Source: Anaerolineae bacterium
GTDB taxonomy: Bacteria; Chloroflexota; Anaerolineae; Promineifilales; Promineifilaceae
Reading direction: 5' to 3'
Assembly (NCBI GenBank): GCA_007123775.1
Contig: SLGK01000113.1
Span: 1-37,337, forward strand
DNA: 37,337 nucleotides
The notes under the pieces were generated by a model. The model was not told the origin of the DNA. It saw nothing but the letters and a program-made list of their open reading frames with translations, and ran no database searches. Shown here in pieces: positions 28,641 to 36,018 of the stretch; within the stretch, counting starts at the first letter, position 1; each line of letters opens with the position of its first letter. The position numbers and the translations under genes were made by a program.

Positions 28641-29654
28641 TCAGGGTGTGATTTCACTACTGCCCGCTGTAGCCAGGGGCAGCGTTGTACTTTCGGGAGA
28701 GAGTTGACGACCATGCTCATAAGCCAAAACCTCTTCAAAGGCGCGAATGGCCACTTCGAGCATGTCGCGATCCGGTTCTTTGGTGGTCAGCCGTTGTAAA
28801 GCCAGATTGGGTTGGATAATCAACCGAATGAGGGCGTTGTCCTGGTGTTTGGCAGTAAAACGTAAAAATTCATAAGCCAGCCCGGCTACAACGGGTAATA
28901 ATGCAAGGCGCGATAAAATGCGCGGAATAAGATCCATATGGGGTAAAAGGGAGTATACGAGGATAGAAACAACGATTACAGTTAATAAAAAGGCAGTGCC
29001 ACAACGGGGATGTTCAATAGGATAATCGGCCACTTTCTCAGGTGTTAGATCATCGCCTGCTTCGTAAGCATTGATAGTTTTGTGTTCGGCCCCGTGGTAG
29101 CCATACAGCCGTCGAATGTCGGGAACCAGGCCAATAGCCCACACGTAGCCCACCAAAATCAGCAGCCGGATAACGCCTTCAATCAGATTAGCCACCAGTG
29201 TAGAAGTAATGCCTAGCCAGATTTCAATCCGTTCGGACAAAAATGTGGGCAAAACAAAGAATAGGAGAATGGAAAAACCAAGCGAAAGGAGGACTGTACC
29301 CCACTGGGCCGGTCCTTCAAATACGGCCGCCGGGTTATCGGTGCCTTGCTTTTCTTTTTCTTCTTCCTCGATGGCCACTTCAGCAGAAAAAAGCAGACTC
29401 TTAATGCCCAGTCCAAGCGCATCCCACAACAAAATCAGGCCGCGCATGAAGGGGATTTTGGCTAGTTTACCGCCGTAAATACGGTCATTCAACGGCTCGG
29501 TGTGTACCACAATCTCCCCTTCCGGGTCGCGCACAGCCACGGCCAGGGCTTTGGTGCCTCGCATCATGACGCCTTCAATGACTGCCTGACCGCCGTAATT
29601 AACTGGGGTTAGTTGCGTTCGCGTTTCTTTGGCGGACCCTGCTTCGTTAGACAT
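28641..29654 (-). CDS. DUF1385 integral membrane protein
   Basis: 337 aa. Family features: NYGGQAVIEGVMMRGTKALAVAVRDPEGEIVVH near the N-terminus, PFMRGLILLWDALGLGIKSL, membrane segments (TVLLSLGFSILLFFVLPTFL, LIEGVIRLLILVGYVWAIGL), RLYGYHGAEHKTINAYEAGDDLTPE, HPRCGTAFLLTVIVVSILVYSLL, LALLPVVAGLAYEFLRFTAKH. The HGAEHKT and HPRCGT motifs look metal- or redox-related, but the family function is not established. The ATG at 29654 has no Shine-Dalgarno; TACAAT ends 7 nt before it. Confidence 0.94.
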   Translation of the reverse strand: MSNEAGSAKETRTQLTPVNYGGQAVIEGVMMRGTKALAVAVRDPEGEIVVHTEPLNDRIYGGKLAKIPFMRGLILLWDALGLGIKSLLFSAEVAIEEEEKEKQGTDNPAAVFEGPAQWGTVLLSLGFSILLFFVLPTFLSERIEIWLGITSTLVANLIEGVIRLLILVGYVWAIGLVPDIRRLYGYHGAEHKTINAYEAGDDLTPEKVADYPIEHPRCGTAFLLTVIVVSILVYSLLPHMDLIPRILSRLALLPVVAGLAYEFLRFTAKHQDNALIRLIIQPNLALQRLTTKEPDRDMLEVAIRAFEEVLAYEHGRQLSPESTTLPLATAGSSEITP

Positions 29655-29661
29655 AGGGGGG

Positions 29662-29690
29662 ATTGTACTGAGTGGGTCAAGGAGCGTCAA
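29662..29690 (-). promoter_or_regulatory. sigma70 promoter of the DUF1385 gene, leaderless type
   Basis: Minus strand: TTGACG (29690-29685), 17-nt spacer, TACAAT (29667-29662), then CCCCCCT and the ATG at 29654. Spacing and motif quality are as good as at 18443-18471. Confidence 0.78.
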
Positions 29691-29865
29691 GAAAAGTGTG
29701 TGCCAATCACCGAAATAGGCCGCGTAAATAGCCCGATTGGACCAATTGTCGGGTCTTGGCGGTCTCATGCCGTTTGTCGTGGATCACGATGGGTGGCGTT
29801 TCTTTGGTCACGCTTCACGTTTCACGAATGATGAAAAAGTGTAAACCTCCTGACCCATTCCACGT

Positions 29866-29871
29866 TATAAT
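29866..29871 (+). promoter_or_regulatory. -10 box TATAAT of the GH13 gene, leaderless type
   Basis: TATAAT ends 7 nt before the ATG at 29879. The -35 region is weak (AAACCT at 17 nt). There is no Shine-Dalgarno. Confidence 0.5.
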
Positions 29872-29878
29872 GGAACGT

Positions 29879-31891
29879 ATGACGATATTGCCCGCTTTGC
29901 ACCGCCTGCGTGATCGGCTGCGCCAAAAAACGGCCGAATTCTCTCCCACAGCTAACACCCACCCCTACGCCGTGCCCGGCCGCTGGCTGGACATAGCCCA
30001 GGACCCGGCGGCCGTCCTGATTGACAACCCCTACCGGTTCTGGTTGGATAAGGTTGAGGCGATTTTGGCCCGGCCATCTACCCCGCGCTGTGGTGAGGGC
30101 ACGGCCGCCTGGACAGAAACGGCCGTTGTCTACAACATGCTAGTTCGTAACGCCACCGCCTTTGACCATGATGGCGACGGCCGTTTGGGCAAGCCCAACG
30201 CGGCCGGTTTTTGCGAGTCGGGCACGCTGCTGAAAAGCTTGCTCCTGCTGCCCTACGTCAAGGCGTTGGGCTGCAATACTGTTCACCTGCTGCCGATCAC
30301 GGCCGTTGGCCAACAGCAGCGCAAAGGGGCCGATGGCTCCCCCTACGCCGTTCGCAACCAGTACCGGCTGGATGAAAACCTGGCCGAGCCGTCGTTGGGG
30401 CTGGGCGCGGCAGCGGAGTTTGCTGCGTTTGTCGAGGCGGCCCACCATTTGGGGCTGCGGGTGGTGGTTGAATTTATCTTTCGCACGGCCAGCCGGGACG
30501 CGGATTGGGTGCAAACCCATCCCCACTGGTTTTATTGGATCGACGCCGCTATCCCCGACCGGCCGGCCGGTTCGCGTAACGGCGCACAGTTTGGGATGCC
30601 GCTCTTTTCTGAGACGGAGGGGGAGCAGATTTTGCAGCAGATTGAGCAACGGCCGTTTACCAACCTGATCCCCCCTGACGCCACCTACCGGGCTATGTAC
30701 CTGCCCCCGCCCCGCCCGCAGGATGTGTTGGAGGTGAATGACGAAAACGGCCGTTGGCTGGCGCGGTATGAGGATGGTCGTTACGGCCGTATACCAGGTG
30801 CCTTTTCCGACTGGCCGTTAGACCCGCAACCGGCCTGGCACGACGTCACCTATCTGCGCCTGTTCGACCATCCCGACTTCAACTACATGGCTTACAACAC
30901 ACTCCGCTTCTATGACGAGCGGCTGGCCCGCCCCGAACAGCGCGTGGACGATTTGTGGCGGCAGATTGTGGGCATTATCCCCCACTACCAGCAGCAGTTT
31001 GGCATTGACGGGGCCATGCTCGACATGGGTCACGCCCTGCCCCGGCTGCTTATTGAGCAAATTATCACCGCTGCCCGCCAGCTTGACCCCGATTTTGCCT
31101 TTTGGAAGGAGGAGTTTACGGTGATGGCCTCGGCTGCGGCCGAAGGCTATCAGGCGGTTATTGGGAATCTACTCTCGTTTTTGCCAGAAACGGCCGTTTT
31201 ACAAACCTTCCTCAACCAGCGAGCCAGCCAGGGCACACCCATCCCCTTTTTTGGTGCGCCCGAAAGCCACAACTCACCTAGAGCAGCCGCTCGCCCCGGC
31301 GGGGCCGCTTACGTGCGCTACGCGGCGTCTGTGGCTGCCTTTTTGCCCGCGCTCCCCTTTGTCCACAACGGGGTCGAATTTGGCGAACTGCGCCCGGTCA
31401 ATACGGGCGTTGACTTTGCCCCTGGCGAACACGAACGGTACACCCCGGCCGATTTACCCCTGTTTACGACCATCCCCTTCAACTGGACGGCAGATGAAGA
31501 TGGTTTGCTGACCTATTGGCAGCACACGCTCCACCTGCACCGGCGCTACCAAACGCTGCTGCGCCGGGCTGAGCCGGGCCGCCTGTGCCTGGTAGACAGC
31601 CGCGATAACCCCACGGTGCAGGCCCTTATCCGCACCGACCCGGAGGGGCAGCCCACCCTGGCCCTGGTGGTCAATCATGACTGCCAGCAGCCGCAGACGG
31701 GCACGCTGCTCCTGCCTACTACCCGCCCCTCGCTTACCGACCAGTACAGCGGCACGGTCTATCACCTCAACAACCAGCAGCTTACCGTCCACTTCACCCC
31801 CGGTCAAACCCTCTGGCTCAATCTGCTAGAGCTAGAGCAAGAGCTGGAGGAAGGGCAAGCGGCGCACTCTATCTCTATCTCTATACTCTAG
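29879..31891 (+). CDS. GH13 (alpha-amylase family) protein with altered catalytic residues
   Basis: 670 aa, no signal peptide. TIM-barrel sequence: AVVYNMLVRNATAFDHDGDGRLG, GTLLKSLLLLPYVKALGCNTVHLLPI, GLRVVVEFIFRTASRDADWVQTHPHWFYWI, GIDGAMLDMGHALP and FAFWKEEF, then a beta C-terminal domain. By eye D382 (nucleophile) and E411/E412 (acid/base) are present, but the usual Arg two residues before the nucleophile is M380, and the late HD pair reads HN in PESHNSPR. It may be catalytically altered or act as a binding protein; substrate is probably a cytosolic alpha-glucan. The start at 29879 fits the TATAAT box; the longer upstream frame passes through the promoter. The C-terminal tail LELEQELEEGQAAHSISISIL is encoded by a word-hairpin. 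Confidence 0.88.
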   Translation: MTILPALHRLRDRLRQKTAEFSPTANTHPYAVPGRWLDIAQDPAAVLIDNPYRFWLDKVEAILARPSTPRCGEGTAAWTETAVVYNMLVRNATAFDHDGDGRLGKPNAAGFCESGTLLKSLLLLPYVKALGCNTVHLLPITAVGQQQRKGADGSPYAVRNQYRLDENLAEPSLGLGAAAEFAAFVEAAHHLGLRVVVEFIFRTASRDADWVQTHPHWFYWIDAAIPDRPAGSRNGAQFGMPLFSETEGEQILQQIEQRPFTNLIPPDATYRAMYLPPPRPQDVLEVNDENGRWLARYEDGRYGRIPGAFSDWPLDPQPAWHDVTYLRLFDHPDFNYMAYNTLRFYDERLARPEQRVDDLWRQIVGIIPHYQQQFGIDGAMLDMGHALPRLLIEQIITAARQLDPDFAFWKEEFTVMASAAAEGYQAVIGNLLSFLPETAVLQTFLNQRASQGTPIPFFGAPESHNSPRAAARPGGAAYVRYAASVAAFLPALPFVHNGVEFGELRPVNTGVDFAPGEHERYTPADLPLFTTIPFNWTADEDGLLTYWQHTLHLHRRYQTLLRRAEPGRLCLVDSRDNPTVQALIRTDPEGQPTLALVVNHDCQQPQTGTLLLPTTRPSLTDQYSGTVYHLNNQQLTVHFTPGQTLWLNLLELEQELEEGQAAHSISISIL

Positions 31892-31905
31892 CTCTCGTTC
31901 TAGCT
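31826..31905. repeat. Word-hairpin spanning the GH13 stop codon (CTAGAGCTAGAGC)
   Basis: AGCTAGAGCAAGAGCT (31830-31845) pairs at 14 of 16 positions with AGCTCTCGTTCTAGCT (31890-31905). Between them lie GGAGGAAGGGCAAGC and CTCTATCTCTATCTCTATACTC words. The TAG stop at 31889 is at the edge of the right arm, and the next gene starts 15 nt after the hairpin. Confidence 0.82.
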
Positions 31906-31919
31906 AAAAGGAGTGTCTT

Positions 31920-33323
31920 ATGAATCATGATGTGTGGGAGCTGGCCGGGCCGGAAACGGCCGTTGACCCTTCCCCATTTGCCGCACAGCAGTTGGTCAGC
32001 TACACGCTGCCCGCGCCCGATGTAACGGCCGCTAACTTTTTGCGGCAGGCACGGGGTCAGGCCCGTATTTATTGGCAAGACGGCCGTTCGGACGTTACGT
32101 TTGCCGGATTTGGCGTAGCCGCCAATCTATTCGCCTGGGGCGAGCGTCGCTTTGACCAGATCGAGCAGCAAGCCCGCGACCTGTTCGACGGCGCGGTGGT
32201 GCTGAATGACGGGCCCAAGCTGGCCTCACCTCGCCTCTTTGGCGGCTTTGCCTTCAACGACGACTTTTTGCCCGACAATACCTGGTCGGTCCACCATCCG
32301 GCCCACTTTGTGCTGCCCCATTACCAGTTGGTCCGCATTGGCAAAGAAAGCTGGCTGACGATTAACGCCCTGCTCCCTGAGGAGGAAACGGCCGTTTCTC
32401 TACGCGACGATTTGCACCAGGCGCTCCAGGCCCGCTACACGCTGCTGCGCCAGACAGAAGGTGAGACCGATCCCCCAACCCCATTCACCCCGCCGGCCAT
32501 CAATTACCCCATGTCCCAGGCCACCTGGACGGCCAATATCAACGAGGCTCGCCAGCGCATCGCCACCACGCCGCTGCAAAAGGTGGTCCTGTCGCGGGTG
32601 TGCGAACTCCGCTTTGAGCAGCCGGTGGATGTGGATGGCGCGCTGGCTTACCTCAAAGCCCATTATGGGGGCTGCTATCGCTTTTTGTTTGAACCCCGCC
32701 CGCAGCACGCTTTTTATGGGGCTACCCCGGAACTATTGGCGCAGGTAAACGGCCGTTTATTCTACAGCATGGGTTTGGCCGGTTCGATTCGTCGCAGCCC
32801 CGACCCGCTGGAAGATGAGCGGCTGGGCCAGCAGCTTCTCAACAGCGCCAAAGACCGGCACGAGCATCAGGTAGTGGTCATGGCGCTGCTCAGCCGTTTG
32901 GCCCCTATTACCAGTAAGTTGGAAATTGCCCCCCAGCCCGGCGTCTATAAATTGAGCAACATCCAACACCTGCACACGCCCGTTCGCGCCGAGCTACAAA
33001 CGGCACAGGGGATTTTGCCCCTCGTCAAGCTGCTGCACCCCACCCCGGCCCTGGGTGGCGCGCCCCGCGATCTGGCCCTGGATTTCATTCAGCAGGCCGA
33101 GCCGGTGCCGCGTGGCTGGTATGCGGCCCCCATCGGCTGGATCGATCATAATCTGGACGGGACGTTTGCAGTGGCTATTCGTTCGGCCGTTAGCCAGCAA
33201 GAGCGGGTTTGGCTCTACGCCGGGGCCGGTATCGTCGCCGATTCTGACCCCGACCTGGAATGGGAAGAAACTGCGCTCAAGTTTCGGCCGATGTTGGAAT
33301 GTTTGGGGGTGGCAGAAGTATAG
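31920..33323 (+). CDS. menF: Isochorismate synthase
   Basis: 467 aa, chorismate-binding enzyme of the MenF/EntC/TrpE superfamily. It converts chorismate to isochorismate for menaquinone (or a siderophore). Core motifs: KVVLSRVCELRF, CYRFLFEPRPQHAFYGATPELLAQ, SMGLAGSIRRS, KDRHEHQVVVMALLSRL (KxxxEH), LSNIQHLHTPVRAEL, LLHPTPALGGAPRDLAL, EPVPRGWYAAPIGWID, WLYAGAGIVADSDPDLEWEETALKFRPML. HPTPALGG and the GAGIV.SDP.EW.E motif favour isochorismate synthase over anthranilate synthase. No other men gene is in the window, so menaquinone is an inference. AAAAGGAG lies 6 nt upstream of the ATG. Confidence 0.94.
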   Translation: MNHDVWELAGPETAVDPSPFAAQQLVSYTLPAPDVTAANFLRQARGQARIYWQDGRSDVTFAGFGVAANLFAWGERRFDQIEQQARDLFDGAVVLNDGPKLASPRLFGGFAFNDDFLPDNTWSVHHPAHFVLPHYQLVRIGKESWLTINALLPEEETAVSLRDDLHQALQARYTLLRQTEGETDPPTPFTPPAINYPMSQATWTANINEARQRIATTPLQKVVLSRVCELRFEQPVDVDGALAYLKAHYGGCYRFLFEPRPQHAFYGATPELLAQVNGRLFYSMGLAGSIRRSPDPLEDERLGQQLLNSAKDRHEHQVVVMALLSRLAPITSKLEIAPQPGVYKLSNIQHLHTPVRAELQTAQGILPLVKLLHPTPALGGAPRDLALDFIQQAEPVPRGWYAAPIGWIDHNLDGTFAVAIRSAVSQQERVWLYAGAGIVADSDPDLEWEETALKFRPMLECLGVAEV

Positions 33324-33360
33324 CGGCTTTATCTGGCTACACAGGCATCTGTGGTGAAAA

Positions 33361-33388
33361 GTGACTGAAATTGGAAACGATGTAGAAT
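33361..33388 (+). promoter_or_regulatory. Possible promoter of the HemQ-like and hemE genes
   Basis: GTGACT (33361-33366), 16 nt, TAGAAT (33383-33388), about 40 nt before the start. A short stem GGGCT/AGCCC (33390-33403) lies at the predicted transcript 5' end. Confidence 0.4.
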
Positions 33389-33429
33389 AGGGCTGTTTAG
33401 CCCTCACACGTTGCAAAAAGGTGAGAATA

Positions 33430-34146
33430 ATGAGTGACGAGCTTGAATTTGTAGATATTAGCGAAAAAGGACGCAGCCGCGAGGGGAAAACGATTTCCTC
33501 AGACCGGCGGTTGTTTATGCAGTTATTGGCCTATGGGGGCTGCCACGATACGGTCCCCATCATTGAAGCGTTGAAACAGCAGGGGCTAACGGCCGTTCTT
33601 TACGAAGACCTCAACGATCCCCAGGGTATTGGGCTGCTGCTCTATAGCGAAAACCCCGACTACTTCCTGACCGAAGCGCGGGCTTTCCTCAACAGGCCCC
33701 CTTTTAGCCAGTTGACGCCTAAACCGGAATACACGATGTTCGGCCGTACTTACGCCATTGGCTACGAAGACGACCTGGACCGCGTCCTGGTGGAACGGCC
33801 GAAAGAACGCATCACCAACCCCGACCTGCTCTGGGCCATCTGGTATCCGCTGCGCCGTTCGGGGGAATTTGTTCATCTATCAGCCCAAGAGCAGCGGGCT
33901 ATTTTGATGGAGCATGGGGGCATTGGTCGCGCCTACGGCCGGGCTGGCCTGGGTACCGACATTCGCCTGGCCTGTCATGGCCTGGACAAAAACGACAACG
34001 ACTTTGTGGTGGCTCTCATTGGCCCCCAACTATTTCCCCTCTCCGCCATCGTCGAGCGGATGCGTCAAACCAAACAAACATCCCTCTATCTGGAAAAATT
34101 AGGCCCGTTTTTCATTGGCAAAGCAGCCTGGCAAGGAAAAAATTAG
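33430..34146 (+). CDS. Chlorite dismutase family protein (HemQ-like heme enzyme)
   Basis: 238 aa. The family pattern is clear: RRLFMQLLAYGG at the N-terminus, NPDLLWAIWYPLRRSGEFVHLSAQEQRAILMEHGGIGRAYGRAGLGTDIRLACHGLDKNDNDFVVALIGPQLFPLSAIVERMRQTKQTSLYLEKLGPFFIGK. His in MEHGGIGRAY is at the expected heme-iron ligand position. Such proteins decarboxylate coproheme to heme b (HemQ) or, more rarely, detoxify chlorite. The neighbour hemE supports a role in heme synthesis. The ATG at 33430 has AAGGTGAG 5 nt upstream; the GTG at 33421 is inside that Shine-Dalgarno. Confidence 0.9.
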   Translation: MSDELEFVDISEKGRSREGKTISSDRRLFMQLLAYGGCHDTVPIIEALKQQGLTAVLYEDLNDPQGIGLLLYSENPDYFLTEARAFLNRPPFSQLTPKPEYTMFGRTYAIGYEDDLDRVLVERPKERITNPDLLWAIWYPLRRSGEFVHLSAQEQRAILMEHGGIGRAYGRAGLGTDIRLACHGLDKNDNDFVVALIGPQLFPLSAIVERMRQTKQTSLYLEKLGPFFIGKAAWQGKN

Positions 34147-34195
34147 CGTAGTTCGTAGTGCGTAGCAACAACTCACTACGCACTACGAACTACGC
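34146..34195. repeat. Perfect 20-bp hairpin (GCGTAGTTCGTAGTGCGTAG)
   Basis: Arms 34146-34165 and 34176-34195 are perfectly complementary around a 10-nt loop. It starts on the last base of the HemQ-like stop codon and ends 24 nt before hemE, which is read in the same direction. Best-preserved member of the GCGTAGT word family. Confidence 0.95.
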
Positions 34196-34219
34196 ACTAT
34201 TCAATTAGGAAATTAATCC

Positions 34220-35284
34220 ATGACCATCTTATCATCCGAACCAACGTCCACCTTTCTGCGGGCCTGCCACGGCCTGCCCACCGACTACACCCCCATCTGG
34301 CTAATGCGTCAGGCTGGCCGTTACATGGCCGAATATCGCGCTATTCGTGCCCAACACAGTATGCTAGACGTCATCAACACCCCTGAGCTGGCTGCTGAAG
34401 TCACCCTCCAGCCGATCAAAGCGTTTGGCTTTGACGCGGCCATTATCTTTGCCGACATTTTGCCCCCCCTCATTGGCATGGGGCTAAATCTGGAATTCGT
34501 GAAGGGGGAAGGCCCCGTTATCTACAACCCGCTGCAAGGACCGGCCGACGTAGCCGCCCTGCAAACACCACCCGCCGCCGAAACAATGCCCGCCACACTA
34601 GAAGCGATCAAACTTGTGGTGGCTGAACTGGGCCAGAAAACGCCGCTCATTGGTTTTGCCGGTGCCCCCTTTACGCTGGCCAGCTACGCCATCGAGGGCG
34701 GCGGCTCCAAAGTGTATGCCAAAGCCAAAGCGTTAATGTATCGCGAACCGAAAGCGTGGCATATGCTGATGGAAAAATTGGTCACAGTACAGGTTGATTA
34801 TCTGTTAGAGCAGGCCAAAGCGGGTGCGGCCGTTTTACAGCTATTTGACTCCTGGGCCGGGTTGGCGCTGGGGGTGGACGACTACATCGAATTTGTGCAG
34901 CCCCATAACCGTCGTCTGTTTGTCGAAATCGCGGCGGCGGGCGTGCCCACCATCAACTTTAGCACCGGCACCGGGGCTTATCTGGATGAGGTGGCCGCCT
35001 GTGGTGGCGCAGTCGTTGGGGTCGACTGGCGCGTGCGCCTGGATGAAGCGTGGGAAATGATTGGCTGGCAGCGGCCGATTCAAGGCAACCTGGACCCGAT
35101 TGCCCTGCTCACCGGCTGGGACCAGTTAAAAGCCCGCGTCGATGTCGTGTTGGAGCGGGCTGCACGGGGCAAAGCCCAGGGCGGCGTCAGCCACATCTTC
35201 AATCTGGGTCATGGCATTCTGCCCAATACCCCCATAGAAAACGTACAGCGGTTAGTTGAATACGTTCATGAACAGACATCTTGA
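34220..35284 (+). CDS. hemE: Uroporphyrinogen decarboxylase
   Basis: 354 aa, complete HemE. It decarboxylates the four acetate groups of uroporphyrinogen III to give coproporphyrinogen III. Signature PIWLMRQAGRYMAEYRAIRAQ near residues 25-45, the active-site FDAAIIFADILPPLIGMG (Asp in FADIL), LIGFAGAPFTLASYAIEGGGSK, LQLFDSWAGLAL, and HIFNLGHGILPNTPIENVQRLVEYVH at the C-terminus. AGGA lies 10 nt upstream of the ATG. It stands directly after the HemQ-like gene, consistent with the coproporphyrin-dependent heme route, but ferrochelatase and oxidase genes are not in the window. Confidence 0.97.
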   Translation: MTILSSEPTSTFLRACHGLPTDYTPIWLMRQAGRYMAEYRAIRAQHSMLDVINTPELAAEVTLQPIKAFGFDAAIIFADILPPLIGMGLNLEFVKGEGPVIYNPLQGPADVAALQTPPAAETMPATLEAIKLVVAELGQKTPLIGFAGAPFTLASYAIEGGGSKVYAKAKALMYREPKAWHMLMEKLVTVQVDYLLEQAKAGAAVLQLFDSWAGLALGVDDYIEFVQPHNRRLFVEIAAAGVPTINFSTGTGAYLDEVAACGGAVVGVDWRVRLDEAWEMIGWQRPIQGNLDPIALLTGWDQLKARVDVVLERAARGKAQGGVSHIFNLGHGILPNTPIENVQRLVEYVHEQTS

Positions 35285-35316
35285 TGGCTCTTGGAGAATT
35301 TAGTAAGTTGATGAAG

Positions 35317-35370
35317 CGTATTGCGTATTGCGTATGGCGCAACCAGAAAAACTACGCAATACGGAATACG
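35317..35370. repeat. Intergenic word-hairpin (CGTATTGCGTATTGCGTA)
   Basis: Arms 35317-35334 and 35353-35370 pair at 17 of 18 positions around an 18-nt loop. It lies between hemE and the ECF sigma factor gene, both read rightwards. Same family as 8753-8814 and 34146-34195. The following 90 nt hold a weak ATGACA-17-ATAGAG promoter-like string (35425-35453) ahead of the sigma factor. Confidence 0.88.
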
Positions 35371-35460
35371 ACTAAACCCCACAACCGCTGCCTCGTGACC
35401 TTTTGCATTCAATCTGTAACAGTTATGACAAATTATCGTTTTTTCTCATAGAGATGCGGC

Positions 35461-36018
35461 ATGTCTACTAACCCAACCAACGAAGCATTGGTAGCCCGCG
35501 CTGCACAAGGAGATACGGACGCCTTTGGTGACTTATATGAACGACTGCTGGATGACATCTATCGTTATGTTTACTACCGTGTCAGTAACCAGCAAGATGC
35601 CGAAGATTTAACTGAAACCATCTTCCTGAAAGCATGGCAAGGGTTAGCCAATTATAAACCGGAAGGTGCGCCTTTTGTGGCCTGGTTGTACCGGATTGCC
35701 CACAACACGGTTGTGGATCATTATCGCACGCGCAAAATTAGTGAACCACTGGCCGACCATCCCTATCTGCCCGATGAACGAGAGTCGGTTGAAGCCCAGG
35801 TCTTCTCACGGGCCGAAGTTGAACAACTAAGACAGACACTGCAAGAAATGACTCCCATTCATCAGGAGGTATTGGTCTTGCGCTTTATCAACGGGCTATC
35901 GCCAGCCGAAACGGCCGCTGCGCTCAACAAGAGTAATGGGGCCATACGTGTGTTGCAGCATCGGGCCTTGAAAGAACTACAGGCTCTTATGGCCGTAGGT
36001 AACATCATTGATGAATAA
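35461..36018 (+). CDS. ECF-type RNA polymerase sigma factor
   Basis: 185 aa. Region 2: DAFGDLYERLLDDIYRYVYYRVSNQQDAEDLTETIFLKAWQGLANY (about 20-65) and APFVAWLYRIAHNTVVDHYRTRK. Region 4: LRQTLQEMTPIHQEVLVLRFINGLSPAETAAALNKSNGAIRVLQHRALKELQALM (about 122-178). Regions 1 and 3 are absent, as in ECF factors. Its stop overlaps the start of the next gene by 8 nt, a DUF5667 protein that probably acts as its membrane-bound anti-sigma partner. The start is the ATG at 35461 with only a weak GAGA upstream. Confidence 0.95.
   Translation: MSTNPTNEALVARAAQGDTDAFGDLYERLLDDIYRYVYYRVSNQQDAEDLTETIFLKAWQGLANYKPEGAPFVAWLYRIAHNTVVDHYRTRKISEPLADHPYLPDERESVEAQVFSRAEVEQLRQTLQEMTPIHQEVLVLRFINGLSPAETAAALNKSNGAIRVLQHRALKELQALMAVGNIIDE

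Noticed and set aside
33421..33429. GTG start for the HemQ-like gene
   Set aside because: This GTG is part of the Shine-Dalgarno AAGGTGAG that serves the ATG at 33430.
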